The notes below the pieces were generated by a model that was not told the DNA's origin, made no database searches, and saw nothing but the letters and a program-made list of their open reading frames with translations. Made by a program: the position numbers and the translations under genes. From DASQUK01 sp963756425 (lineage in GTDB: Bacteria > Actinomycetota > Acidimicrobiia > Acidimicrobiales > VFJN01), in the NCBI GenBank assembly GCA_963756425.1, contig CAVWNW010000002.1, positions 59,504 through 123,503 of the forward strand: a DNA stretch of 64,000 nt, read 5' to 3'. This document shows, piece by piece, positions 15,346-23,758 of the stretch (its first letter is position 1; each line of letters opens with the position of its first letter).

Positions 15346-16805
15346 GCGTCCCGCCGGCGGAGCAGCACCGTCGCGACGCCGAGGGCGCCGGCGGCGTACG
15401 CGGCCAGGACGCCGAAGCCCACCAGTGGGGCGATGGCGGTGTCGTAGCGCTCGATGGTCTGCTGTACGGCGAACCCGGCCGCAGGGGTGAGCCGGGTGAG
15501 CCAGTTCGCGACGGACAGCGGGAGACCGGTCGAGACGATCGATGGCACGAGCAGCGGCAGGATCACCAGGGGGATGGCCACGGCGGTGTGGCGGACGATG
15601 GTCGCGACGCCGAGGCTCAACACCGCCACGAGGGCGAGGAGCAGCGCGGTCCCCACGACGGCCCGCAGGACGGTCGGGTCGGCCAGCGACAGCTCGGGGA
15701 GGCCGGGCGTCCGGGGGGTCGAGCGGAAGCTCGCCTGGGACACCAGGAACGCGACAACGCTGGCGACCAGCCCGGCTGAGAACGTGGCACCGCCGAGCAC
15801 GATCGCCTTGGCCGCCAGCACCCGGCCCCGGCCTGGGCTGGCGGCGAACGTTGTCCGGATCATGCCCCGCTTGAACTCCGCCGTCATGAACAGCGCCCCG
15901 AGTGCCACCACGGCCAGCACGCCGACTGCGGCCCCGGCCAGGCTCTCCTGCACCAGGTCGTCGCCGAACGGCCGCATCACCTCGGCGATGTCACCGGAGC
16001 CCGTCAGCGTGAAGACGCCATCCGACTCGGTGGAGCCCCCCATACCCGCCTCCACCGAGGCGTCGTAGTCGTTCCATTCTCCGTCCCCCTGCGAGGGCGA
16101 GCCGTCGGCGGCCTCGATGCTGACGTTGTCGAACACGGCCTCCCCGAGCGTGGGCTCCTCGAAGACCGTCGAGCTGCCGTACTGCCGCTCGATCTCGACC
16201 GCGACCGGCGACGTGACGAAGAGTCCGACCTCGACGGTCGACGGTAGGTCGTGGAGGTCGACCTCGCCGACCTGCTGCCAGCTCGTCGCGTCGGACGACT
16301 CATAGCCGGTCACCACGTCGCCGGAGCGGGTCAGCCGCAGCCACCGCGGCACGGCGCGATCCTCGCTCCCGGCGACGTCGTGCTCGAAGCCCCACTGCAG
16401 CCGCACGCCATGGTCGGGCGTGACCAGCAGCGCGGCGTACGGGGCGCCCACCTCGAGGCGCTCCTTCACCATCACGCCGGCCTTGGCCCACTCGTGGCTG
16501 TCCTCCTGGGACACCACGCGGGCGACGATGCTGCCGTCGCCGGACAGTGGCTGGTGCACGAAGTGGAGCTCGTCCGAGAAGTCGGCCTGCTCGAGCGGCT
16601 CCCCGTCCTCGGCTTCTCCGCCGCTGCGGTCGCTGGCGTCGATCACGGCAACGAGAACGGTCAGCCCGATGACCGCGGCCAACGTCATCACCCAAAGGCG
16701 AACCGACTTCAGCTTGGTCCACTCGGCCAGGACGAGCCGACCGAAGCGGTCGCGCTCGTCGGTCACCCGATGGCGGTCGGCAGCAGGCCTCGTCGTGGTG
16801 GACAT
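15342..16805 (-). CDS. ABC-2-type permease with a large inserted extracytoplasmic domain
   Basis: A ~487-residue permease. After an N-terminal cytosolic segment and TM1 (LWVMTLAAVIGLTVLVAVI), residues ~60-265 form a soluble domain rich in beta strands. It includes HEWAKAGVMVKERL, LRLTRSGDVVTGYESSDATSW and VEVGLFVTSPV, a pattern like the concanavalin-type DUF1349 domain of secreted proteins. It is followed by the remaining five helices, with MTAEFKRGMIRTTFAASPGR in the coupling loop. This domain would sit outside the membrane and may bind carbohydrate or cell wall. An ATG at 16805 overlaps the ATPase stop (TGATG), and a GTG one codon earlier is possible. Confidence 0.82.
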   Translation of the reverse strand: MSTTTRPAADRHRVTDERDRFGRLVLAEWTKLKSVRLWVMTLAAVIGLTVLVAVIDASDRSGGEAEDGEPLEQADFSDELHFVHQPLSGDGSIVARVVSQEDSHEWAKAGVMVKERLEVGAPYAALLVTPDHGVRLQWGFEHDVAGSEDRAVPRWLRLTRSGDVVTGYESSDATSWQQVGEVDLHDLPSTVEVGLFVTSPVAVEIERQYGSSTVFEEPTLGEAVFDNVSIEAADGSPSQGDGEWNDYDASVEAGMGGSTESDGVFTLTGSGDIAEVMRPFGDDLVQESLAGAAVGVLAVVALGALFMTAEFKRGMIRTTFAASPGRGRVLAAKAIVLGGATFSAGLVASVVAFLVSQASFRSTPRTPGLPELSLADPTVLRAVVGTALLLALVAVLSLGVATIVRHTAVAIPLVILPLLVPSIVSTGLPLSVANWLTRLTPAAGFAVQQTIERYDTAIAPLVGFGVLAAYAAGALGVATVLLRRRDA

Positions 16806-17731
16806 CACGAGTCACCCACGGCGACGGCCTCGTAGTCGAGCACGTCGCGGGTCAGCTCCATGTACGCCTCCTCCAGCGACGCCCGGTGTTGGGCGACCTC
16901 CATGACGGGCAGGCCGCGCTCGCCGAGCAGGGCGACGACGCGTTCGGCGGGCAGGCCCGAGACCGTCAGCGTCTCGCTGTCGCTGGCGGTCACTGTCGCA
17001 CCGGCGTTGGCCAGCACTGTCATGGCCTCCGAGCGTCCGGATGTTCGCAATAGGATCTGATCCCTGGACGCCGCGGCCAGGAGGTCGCGCACGCTGGTGT
17101 CGGCGATGAGCCGGCCGCGACCAATGACGACGAGGTGGTCGGCGGTGTCTTCGAGCTCGCTCATCAGGTGGCTGGAGACGAGCACGGCGCGGCCCTCGGC
17201 GGCCAGCGACCGCAGGAAGCCGCGGATCCAGCGGATGCCGTCGGGGTCTAGCCCGTTGACCGGCTCGTCGAACAGGAGCATCGGGGCGTCGCCCAGCACG
17301 GCACCGGCGATGCCCAACCGCTGGAGCATGCCCAGGGAGAGCCCGCCGGCGCGTCGCCGCGCGGCCGACGTCAGCCCCACGAGCTCGAGCACCTCGTCGA
17401 CCCGTCCACGGGCGAGGCCGTTGGACTGGGCCATCCAGAGCAGGTGGTCCCGTGCCCGTCGACCCGGGTGGACCGCGGTGGCATCCAGCAGCGCGCCGAC
17501 ATGGATAAGAGGTGTCCGTAGGGTCTGGTACCGCCGGCCACCGACGAGCGCCGTTCCCTGGTCGGGTGCGTCGAGGCCCAGGATGATGCGCAGCGTCGTG
17601 GACTTGCCCGCCCCATTGGGGCCGACGAACCCCGTCACCTGCCCCGCACGCACCGTGAAGGACAGGTCGTCCACGGCGGTCGTCGGGCCGTACCGCTTGT
17701 GCATCCCCCGCACCTCGATGTTGGCGTCCAT
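16805..17731 (-). CDS. ABC transporter ATP-binding protein
   Basis: A 308-residue ATPase of the ABC-2 exporter class. Walker A is GPNGAGKST, the Q-loop region is VGALLDA, the signature is LSLGMLQRLGIA, Walker B is MLLFDEPVNGLDPDG, and the H-loop is LVSSHLMSELE. A C-terminal ~90-residue regulatory region is typical of drug or lantibiotic exporters. It heads an operon with two permeases (overlapping stops and starts). The ATG at 17731 is favoured by a TATCGT -10 box 7 nt upstream. It is divergent from a two-component system, which often regulates such exporters. Confidence 0.9.
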   Translation of the reverse strand: MDANIEVRGMHKRYGPTTAVDDLSFTVRAGQVTGFVGPNGAGKSTTLRIILGLDAPDQGTALVGGRRYQTLRTPLIHVGALLDATAVHPGRRARDHLLWMAQSNGLARGRVDEVLELVGLTSAARRRAGGLSLGMLQRLGIAGAVLGDAPMLLFDEPVNGLDPDGIRWIRGFLRSLAAEGRAVLVSSHLMSELEDTADHLVVIGRGRLIADTSVRDLLAAASRDQILLRTSGRSEAMTVLANAGATVTASDSETLTVSGLPAERVVALLGERGLPVMEVAQHRASLEEAYMELTRDVLDYEAVAVGDS

Positions 17732-17738
17732 GGCGGCG

Positions 17739-17744
17739 ACGATA
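17739..17744 (-). promoter_or_regulatory. -10 box of the ABC exporter operon (leaderless)
   Basis: TATCGT on the minus strand ends 7 nt before the ATPase ATG. No Shine-Dalgarno sequence precedes that ATG, so the operon mRNA is probably leaderless. Confidence 0.55.
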
Positions 17745-17871
17745 CGAAGGGACCCCCGCGCTGTCGTCACGCCAAGGAGTCGTTCCAGTCCTCTCCGGCA
17801 GGTGACCCCGCCGGCGTCGGGTCCCCCCCGTGAGGGATGCTGGCCGTGTACTCAGCGGCGAGAATGCACGG

Positions 17872-18417
17872 GTGCAGGTCACAAGGGTTCGCACCAGCCT
17901 CCTCAGCCGCGCCGTCCCGACCGGCCGGCGGCTGGTGGCGACGCCGGAGGGGCTGCTGGTGGCCGGTCTCGTGCTCGCCCTGCTGGCCACGATCGAGATC
18001 GTCCTGGTGTCCGATCTCGCCGCCGACCGCTCGAGCACCGGACTTTCCGCGGCCATCCTTCTGGGCCTCGGCGCCACCCTGCCCGTCGCGGCGATCGGGA
18101 CCCACCTCGTGGCCGCGACGGGCACGATCGCGTTCGCCGCTTTCCTTGCGCTGCTGACCGACGGGCGCCCCACGGTGGCCGGGACCATGGCGCTGGTCGT
18201 CAGCCTCTACCTGCTGGGCACGCGACACCGGTGGCCCGCAGTGGCACTGGTGGTCATTCCGTTCGCCGCGTACGCGGCGTTCGCGGTGGTCGATCCGGAT
18301 ACGACCGACGGACCGGCCGTCGCCCTGGCGTTGGTGACCCTGGGCTCGGTCGGCGCCGGACGGGCTCGCCGTCTACGGGGCCTGGCCCCGCGCGCGACGC
18401 CTCGAAGCAGACCATGA
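17872..18417 (+). CDS. Membrane sensor portion of a NarL-type histidine kinase (apparently split from the kinase)
   Basis: Encodes ~180 residues: four or five transmembrane helices (VAGLVLALLATIEIVLVSDLA, AAILLGLGATLPVAAIG, IAFAAFLALL, MALVVSLYLLG, ALVVIPFAAYAAFAVV) ending GAGRARRLRG. In close relatives this is fused to the kinase domain that follows. Here the frame runs into a TGA overlapping an ATG of the kinase segment (ATGA). Adding one base near 18390 (runs GGGG and CCCC) would merge both into a single ~410-residue kinase. The start is uncertain: a GTG at 17872 lies 6 nt after a GAGAAT -10-like element. Confidence 0.7.
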   Translation: MQVTRVRTSLLSRAVPTGRRLVATPEGLLVAGLVLALLATIEIVLVSDLAADRSSTGLSAAILLGLGATLPVAAIGTHLVAATGTIAFAAFLALLTDGRPTVAGTMALVVSLYLLGTRHRWPAVALVVIPFAAYAAFAVVDPDTTDGPAVALALVTLGSVGAGRARRLRGLAPRATPRSRP

Positions 18418-19100
18418 CCGCTGCGTTCCTCGAGTACGAGGCTCGCGGTGAGCGGGCCCGGATCGCCCGCGAGCTCCACGACGTCGTGGCCCACCACATC
18501 TCGATGATCGCAGTGCAGGCCGAGACCGCCCGGCTCGCCACGCCGGGCATGCCCTCCGACGGCGCCCGACAGCTGCTCGCCATCGGCGACACCGCGCGGA
18601 CGGCGCTGACCGAGATGCGCCGACTCCTCGGTGTCCTGCGGGAGGACGCGGACACGGACACGACGCGCCAGCCGCAGCCTGGCCTGCACCAGCTCGTCGA
18701 GCTGGTCGACGATGCCCGAGCGTCGGCCAGCGCGACGACGCGCCTCGTCGTCCGGGGCTGCGTCGCGCCTCTCGCCCCGGGCATCGAGCTCACGGTGTAT
18801 CGGATCGTCCAGGAGGCCCTCACCAACGCCCGCCGGCACGCCCCCGGAGCGGCCGTCGACGTGGAGCTCGACTACGCCGCGGACGCGCTGCTCGTCCGCG
18901 TCAGGGACAGCGGCCCCGGACCGTCCGGTGCGATCGCGACCGACGGCTCTTCCACCGGCGGCCACGGCCTCCTGGGGATGCGCGAGCGGGCCGCCGCCGT
19001 CGGCGGCGAGCTGCGGGTCGGCTCGGCGCCGGTCGGCGGCTTCCTAGTCGAGGCCACCCTCCCGGCAGCCGGGCGCGCACCGGAGACCGTCGCCGGATGA
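18414..19100 (+). CDS. Histidine kinase, cytoplasmic catalytic portion
   Basis: Residues 1-228 contain the HisKA_3 dimerization/phosphoacceptor helix RARIARELHDVVAHHISMI with His22 as the phosphoacceptor, then MRRLLGVLRED, and a HATPase domain with N box EALTNARRHAPGA, G1 VRDSGPGPSG and G2 GHGLLGMRERAAAVGG. It autophosphorylates and passes phosphate to the regulator encoded next (ATGA overlap). The coding pattern extends a few codons upstream of this ATG (ARDASKQT), which supports an original fusion to the membrane part. The signal is unknown. It probably regulates the divergent ABC exporter. Confidence 0.85.
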   Translation: MTAAFLEYEARGERARIARELHDVVAHHISMIAVQAETARLATPGMPSDGARQLLAIGDTARTALTEMRRLLGVLREDADTDTTRQPQPGLHQLVELVDDARASASATTRLVVRGCVAPLAPGIELTVYRIVQEALTNARRHAPGAAVDVELDYAADALLVRVRDSGPGPSGAIATDGSSTGGHGLLGMRERAAAVGGELRVGSAPVGGFLVEATLPAAGRAPETVAG

Positions 19101-19786
19101 GCCCCGACCTGCCGGTGCGCATCGTCGTGGTCGACGACCAGGAGGTCGTGCGGGCAGGGTTCGCCGCGCTGCTCGGCACCCAGGCCGATTTCACGGTCGT
19201 CGGGACCGCGGCCGACGGCGCAGAGGCGCTGCAGGTCTGCCGTGACCGGCACCCCGACGTGGTGCTCATGGACGTGCGCATGCCGACCATGGACGGCGTC
19301 GAGGCGACAGCGCGGCTGACCGCCGAGGCGAGCGACGGCCCGGTCCCCCGCGTCGTCATCCTCACCACCTTCGACCTTGACGAGCACGTCTACGACGCGC
19401 TCAGCGCCGGTGCCAGCGGCTTCCTGCTCAAGGACGTGACCGCCGAACGGCTCTTCGACGCCGTGCGGGTCGTCGCCGCCGGAGGCGCGCTCCTCGCACC
19501 CACGGTCACCCGCCGGCTGATCTCCGAATTCGCCCGCCAGCGACCCCGGCCGGTCCCCGAGCCGTCCCGTGGAGAGGCCCTGACCGGGGTGCTGACGCCG
19601 CGCGAGGTAGAGGTGCTGCGGCTCGTCGCCGAAGGCCTGTCCAACTCGGAGATCGCCGGTCGCCTGTTCCTCGGCGAGGAGACGGTCAAGACCCATGTGA
19701 GCCGGATGCTCCGGAAGCTCGGCCTGCGCGACCGCACCCAAGCCGTGATCGCCGCCTACGAATCGGGCCTCGTGACCCTCGGATAG
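19097..19786 (+). CDS. NarL/LuxR-type response regulator
   Basis: A 229-residue regulator. The receiver domain has acidic residues VVVDDQE, phosphoacceptor Asp59 (VVLMDVRMP), a Thr in ILTTFD, and Lys112 (FLLKDV). A linker and the LuxR-type HTH follow (LTPREVEVLRLVAEGLSNSEI, EETVKTHVSRMLRKLGLRDR). The start overlaps the kinase stop by four bases, so they form a cognate pair. DNA targets are unknown, and the ABC exporter operon transcribed in the opposite direction from the other side of the kinase is the obvious candidate. Confidence 0.92.
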   Translation: MSPDLPVRIVVVDDQEVVRAGFAALLGTQADFTVVGTAADGAEALQVCRDRHPDVVLMDVRMPTMDGVEATARLTAEASDGPVPRVVILTTFDLDEHVYDALSAGASGFLLKDVTAERLFDAVRVVAAGGALLAPTVTRRLISEFARQRPRPVPEPSRGEALTGVLTPREVEVLRLVAEGLSNSEIAGRLFLGEETVKTHVSRMLRKLGLRDRTQAVIAAYESGLVTLG

Positions 19787-20175
19787 CCGGGGGGCGGGGG
19801 GCGTTACACCCACCAACCCGCGACCCGTACTGAGGATGGTGACGACGAGCGTGATCCCGAAGGGGGACGGGGCGCGGCCAGCAGGATCGAGAATCAGCAA
19901 TGCGATCGAGGTCTCGGCAGAGATTTCCACGATCGCCGCTGGATCGTCGTCAGCTGCCTGTGCCGAAAGGTCACGCAGCACGGTGGATCCATTCCGACAC
20001 CCTGGTGCCCACGTCGCCGGCTACCGCTCTGACGCCGTCGAGATCTCCGGTGGAAAGCGACCGCGATCGGGCGTCGGATGAAGCGGCAGGCCGCCCGGTG
20101 GCGATCACCCAACGGGGGTGAGACAAGCGGTCCGTCGGATGCCGAGGATGGTGGCACCTCGCGAAGGGAGACCCG
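19787..20175. other. Intergenic region without a convincing gene
   Basis: About 390 nt between the response regulator and the META lipoprotein. Both strands have open frames, but none has a ribosome-binding site or a recognisable family pattern. The first bases after the regulator stop are a G-rich run (CCGGGGGGCGGGGGG) without a matching T tract. The last bases supply CGAAGGGAGA, a ribosome-binding site for the next gene. Confidence 0.4.
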
Positions 20176-20628
20176 ATGGCTCGAGCGACCGCTGGCTGCT
20201 TGGGCGCGCTCGCCGTGGCGGTGCTGGCGTTGGGCGCCTGTGGGGACGATGACGACGACGCCGATGCATCGGCGGCGCCCGTCGACGCCGCGACGCTGGA
20301 GGGGCGCACGTTCGTGTCGAGCGAGGTCGAGGGAGAGGCGCTGGTCGATGGCACGGAGATCACGTTGATGTTCGAACCGGAGCGGCTGTCGGCCCAGGCC
20401 GGGTGCAACACCCTCTTCGGAGGCTTCGAGATCAACGCCGGGACCCTGATCGTCGACCAGCTCGCCCAGACCCAGATGGGGTGCGACGATGCCCTGCAGG
20501 CGCAGGACGCGTGGCTATCGGAGTTGTTGCAGGGCCGCCCGACGATCGCGCTGGCAGGCGACAATCTGAGCCTGTCGGCGGAAACGGTGACGGTCACGCT
20601 CAGGGAAGAGGCGAGCGGTGGCGCGTGA
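20176..20628 (+). CDS. META-domain (HslJ-like) lipoprotein
   Basis: A 150-residue predicted lipoprotein. It has a signal sequence with lipobox ALGAC (Cys22), an Asp-rich spacer (DDDDDAD), then a META/HslJ domain. In it, LEGRTFVSSEVEGEALVDGT leads into SAQAGCNTLFGGFEINAGTL, with the hallmark GCN-x-L-x-G-x-F/Y motif, and QTQMGCDDALQAQDAWLSELL matches the second conserved Cys region. META proteins are linked to stress or heat-shock responses in enteric bacteria, but the role here is unknown. The ATG follows GAAGGGAGA. Its 3' end abuts a glutaminase remnant on the opposite strand. Confidence 0.85.
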   Translation: MARATAGCLGALAVAVLALGACGDDDDDADASAAPVDAATLEGRTFVSSEVEGEALVDGTEITLMFEPERLSAQAGCNTLFGGFEINAGTLIVDQLAQTQMGCDDALQAQDAWLSELLQGRPTIALAGDNLSLSAETVTVTLREEASGGA

Positions 20629-20895
20629 GACGGCGTCCGTGGTCGCCGCCTTTCCCGCGCCCGACAGGGCGATGCTCGTGATCGTGAACTCGACCTCGGC
20701 ATACCCGGCCGCGTAGACCCTGCCGCCGGTGCCCACCATGCAGACACCGAACAGGTCGGCCGGCACCCGTTCCAGCGCCGGGTAGACGCGAGACTTCACC
20801 GGCTCGGTGGCCCGGCAGCGGTCATGCGCCTCGGCGACGAGCGCGGCCACGAGGTCCGGGGGCGGGAGCTCGGCGGTCGAGACGTGTGCCACACC
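20629..20895 (-). pseudogene. N-terminal remnant of a glutaminase
   Basis: The minus strand encodes VAALVAEAHDRCR, then VYPALERVPADLFGVCMVGTGGRVYAAGYAEVEFTI, which fits the N-terminal ~70 residues of glutaminase A (YIPALA, LFGIC-V, G-x-VY-AGDA-x-FTI). The expected next motif, S-x-SKPFVF with the catalytic Ser-x-x-Lys, is absent: after FTITSI the sequence diverges, and the remaining three quarters of the gene is missing because the META lipoprotein occupies the opposite strand. I read this as a truncated, non-functional fragment. Boundaries are approximate. Confidence 0.6.
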
Positions 20896-21017
20896 GACTC
20901 CGCGGCCTGGGCCGCCGGCCGGCTCGATCACGCCGCTACGATCAGCCGGCCGACGCCAACTCGACACCACCCGGACCGGGTGAGTCGGCGAAGCGCCTTG
21001 TCGGGAACGATCCTCCT

Positions 21018-21410
21018 GTGGTGCGGCTGTTGGTGTCGGGCGCGATCTATCTGGCCGCCAACGCCGCTGGACTCCTCGTGGCCAACGCGGTGCTCGACGA
21101 CATGTCGATCGACGGCTCCGCCTTCGTCACGGCGGTGCTCATCTTCACGGCCGTGGAGGTCGTGGCGCGGCCACTGTTCACACAGATTGCGATCAAGCAC
21201 GTCGGTGGGCTGATGGGCGGCACTGCGCTGATCGCCACGTTGGTCGGCCTCATCGTGACCGCGTGGGTGTCCGATGGGATCACCATCGACGGCGCGCTCA
21301 CCTGGGCGCTCGCCACCGTAATCGTCTGGGCCGCGGCGCTGATCGCCGGCCTGGTCCTGCCGGTCCTCCTGGTCAAGAGGGCCGCTGGGGAGCGGGCGGC
21401 CCGGCGATGA
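21018..21410 (+). CDS. Small multi-pass membrane protein, phage-holin-4 / Mmpl-like type
   Basis: A ~130-residue protein with four predicted helices: LLVSGAIYLAANAAGLLVA, FVTAVLIFTAVEVVARPLF, LMGGTALIATLVGLIVTAWV and ALATVIVWAAALIAGLVLPVLL. A basic tail KRAAGERAARR follows. The helix spacing and the V-x-RPL motif after helix two resemble the holin-like superfamily IV of membrane proteins (YvlD/DUF360-like), which have no assigned function in most bacteria. The start is GTG at 21018 or 21021, with no clear ribosome-binding site. Confidence 0.65.
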   Translation: MVRLLVSGAIYLAANAAGLLVANAVLDDMSIDGSAFVTAVLIFTAVEVVARPLFTQIAIKHVGGLMGGTALIATLVGLIVTAWVSDGITIDGALTWALATVIVWAAALIAGLVLPVLLVKRAAGERAARR

Positions 21411-21517
21411 GCTGATGATCGCCGTGAGGCACGCACGCCTGGGCGGTCCGCGCCAGTCGTAGCGTGCCGACGCCGGTCTATGCGCCGCATCGGTGCAGGT
21501 CACGGCAATAGTTCGAG

Positions 21518-23740
21518 TCAGCCGCCCCGGCCGGGCACGACCCGATATGCGTCGTAGATGCTGTCGATGCCCCTGATCGTCGACAACAGCGAGTCGAGGT
21601 GCGAGGGATCCCCCAGCTCCATGTCGAAGCGCATCTTCGACACCCGGTCCGAGCCGGTCTGGGTGGTGCAGCTCAGGATGTTGACGTGGTGGTCGGCGAA
21701 CACCATGGTCACGTCCCGCAGGAGCTTGGCCCGGTCGAGCGCCTTGACCTCGACGGAGGCGATGAACACGCCACCCGGTTCGATGTCCCACTCCACGTCG
21801 ATGAGGCGGTCGGCCTGGCCCGACGCCAGCGACACGGCGTTGGCGCAGTCGGCGCGGTGCACCGACACGCCCCGACCCCGGGTCACGAAGCCGATGATCT
21901 CGTCGCCGGGCACGGGCGTGCAGCAGCGGGACAGCCGGACGAACACGTCGTCCAGGCCCTCGACGTGGACCCCCGCCGGGCCCCTGGCGACCCGGTTGCG
22001 GCGCGGCTGGCGGATGGTGGTCGGGAGCGTCTCCTCTTGCTCCGGGCCGACCTCGCGCAGCGACTTGGTGATCCGCGCTGCCACCGCCTTCGCCGACACG
22101 TGGTTCTCGCCGATGGCTGCGTACAGGCCGTCGAGGTCCGCGTAGTTCATCGTCTTGGCGGTGTCGCCCAGCACGGACCCGCTCTGCAGCTTCTGCACCG
22201 GGAGGCCCTCCCGGCGCAGCGCCTTCATCAGGTCGTCGCGGCCCTGCTCGATGGCGTCCTCGCGCCGCTCACGCGAGAACCATTGGCGGATCTTCGAGGC
22301 GGCCCGGGGCGTGGCCACGATCTGCAGCCAGTCGCGGGAGGGCCCGGCGCCCTCGACCTTGGACGTGAAGATCTCGACGGTGTCGCCCGACGCCAGCTTC
22401 GAGTCCAGCGGCACCAGCCGGCCATTGACCCGGGCGCCGACGCAGGCGTGGCCGACCTCGGTGTGGATGGCGTAGGCGAAGTCGATGGGCGTCGCGCCCA
22501 CCGGCAGCGTCACGACCTTGCCCTTGGGCGTGAAGACGAAGACCTCGTCCTGCTCGAGGTCGATCTTCAGCCGCTGCATGAACTCCTCTGGATCGGTGGT
22601 CTCCGACTGCCAGTCGACGATGCGGTTGAGCCAGGGCAGGTCGCTGTCGTTGGGGTCGTGGTCCTTGTAGGCCCAGTGCGCCGCCACTCCCTGCTCGGAC
22701 CGGGCGTGCATCTCCCAGGTCCGGATCTGCACCTCCAGGGGCTTGCCCTGCGGCCCGATCACGGTCGTGTGCAGGGACTGGTAGAGGTTGAACTTGGGCA
22801 TGGCCACGTAGTCCTTGAATCGGCCCTGCACCGGCTTCCAGGTGGCGTGGATCGAACCGAGCGCTGCGTAGCAGTCCTTCACCGACTCGACCACGACCCG
22901 CATGCCCACCAGGTCGAAGATGTCGTCGAACTCGCGGCCCTTCACGACCATCTTCTCGTAGATGGAGTAGAGGTGCTTCGGGCGGCCGGTCACGTCGGCA
23001 CTGATGCCGAGCTCCGAGAGTCGCTGGCGTACCTCCTCGAGCACCTGCGTGAGGTAGAGGTCGCGCTCGGGCGTTCGCACCGACACCATGTGGTCGATCT
23101 CGGCATAGCGCTTCGGGTGGAGGGCGGCGAAGGCGAGGTCCTCGAGCTGCGTCTTGACGTCCTGCATGCCCAGGCGGTGGGCCAGTGGGCCGTAGATGTC
23201 GAGCGTCTCGTGGGAGATGCGCTCCTGCTTCCACGCCGGCAGCGCGGCGATGGTGCGCATGTTGTGGAGCCGGTCGGCCAGCTTGATGATCAGGACCCGC
23301 AGGTCCTTCGCCATCGCCACCAGCATCTTGCGCATGGTCGCCGCCTGCTGGGCCTCCTTCGAGTTGAACTGGACCCGGTCGAGCTTGGTTACGCCGTCGA
23401 CGATGGCGGCGACGTCGCCGCCGAAGGACCGAGCGATGTCGTCGAGCGTGACCCCCGTGTCCTCGACGGTGTCGTGGAGCAGGGCCGCGGCGATCGTGAC
23501 GTCGTCGAGCCCGAGGTCCGACACGATGCGGGCTACCGCGAGCGGGTGCTGGACGTAGGGCTCGCCCGAATCACGGCTCTGCCCCGAGTGGGCGTCGGCG
23601 GACTGCAGGTACGCCCGGGTGATCAGCGCGGTAGGGGCCTTCGGGTGCCGCTGCCGAAAGGAGTTCAACAGGGGCGCGACCTCGTCCGCCGGCGGCTGAT
23701 GGTTGCGCCGCCACGGCAGGACTCGATCGACCGTGGGCAC
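21518..23740 (-). CDS. rel: RelA/SpoT-family (p)ppGpp synthetase/hydrolase
   Basis: A 740-residue stringent-response enzyme that makes and degrades (p)ppGpp. Domain order is HD hydrolase (about 45-200, with the catalytic pair His89-Asp90 in LLHDTVEDTG), synthetase (about 240-360, RPKHLYSIYEKM, FDDIFDLVGMRV, YQSLHTTVIG, EVQIRTWEMH), TGS (about 400-465, VFVFTPKGKVVTLPVG), zinc-finger/helical region (RCCTPVPGDEI) and a C-terminal ACT domain (KALDRAKLLRDVTMVFADH). Both active sites look intact, as in the single bifunctional Rel of actinobacteria. It lies 18 nt after apt, a common pairing in actinobacteria, and is probably cotranscribed. Confidence 0.95.
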   Translation of the reverse strand: MPTVDRVLPWRRNHQPPADEVAPLLNSFRQRHPKAPTALITRAYLQSADAHSGQSRDSGEPYVQHPLAVARIVSDLGLDDVTIAAALLHDTVEDTGVTLDDIARSFGGDVAAIVDGVTKLDRVQFNSKEAQQAATMRKMLVAMAKDLRVLIIKLADRLHNMRTIAALPAWKQERISHETLDIYGPLAHRLGMQDVKTQLEDLAFAALHPKRYAEIDHMVSVRTPERDLYLTQVLEEVRQRLSELGISADVTGRPKHLYSIYEKMVVKGREFDDIFDLVGMRVVVESVKDCYAALGSIHATWKPVQGRFKDYVAMPKFNLYQSLHTTVIGPQGKPLEVQIRTWEMHARSEQGVAAHWAYKDHDPNDSDLPWLNRIVDWQSETTDPEEFMQRLKIDLEQDEVFVFTPKGKVVTLPVGATPIDFAYAIHTEVGHACVGARVNGRLVPLDSKLASGDTVEIFTSKVEGAGPSRDWLQIVATPRAASKIRQWFSRERREDAIEQGRDDLMKALRREGLPVQKLQSGSVLGDTAKTMNYADLDGLYAAIGENHVSAKAVAARITKSLREVGPEQEETLPTTIRQPRRNRVARGPAGVHVEGLDDVFVRLSRCCTPVPGDEIIGFVTRGRGVSVHRADCANAVSLASGQADRLIDVEWDIEPGGVFIASVEVKALDRAKLLRDVTMVFADHHVNILSCTTQTGSDRVSKMRFDMELGDPSHLDSLLSTIRGIDSIYDAYRVVPGRGG

Positions 23741-23758
23741 CCCTGCCTCCTTCTCCTT

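Noticed and set aside
19836..20081. Open frame of about 80 codons between the response regulator and META lipoprotein
   Set aside because: No ribosome-binding site, no family pattern, and equally long frames occur on the other strand.
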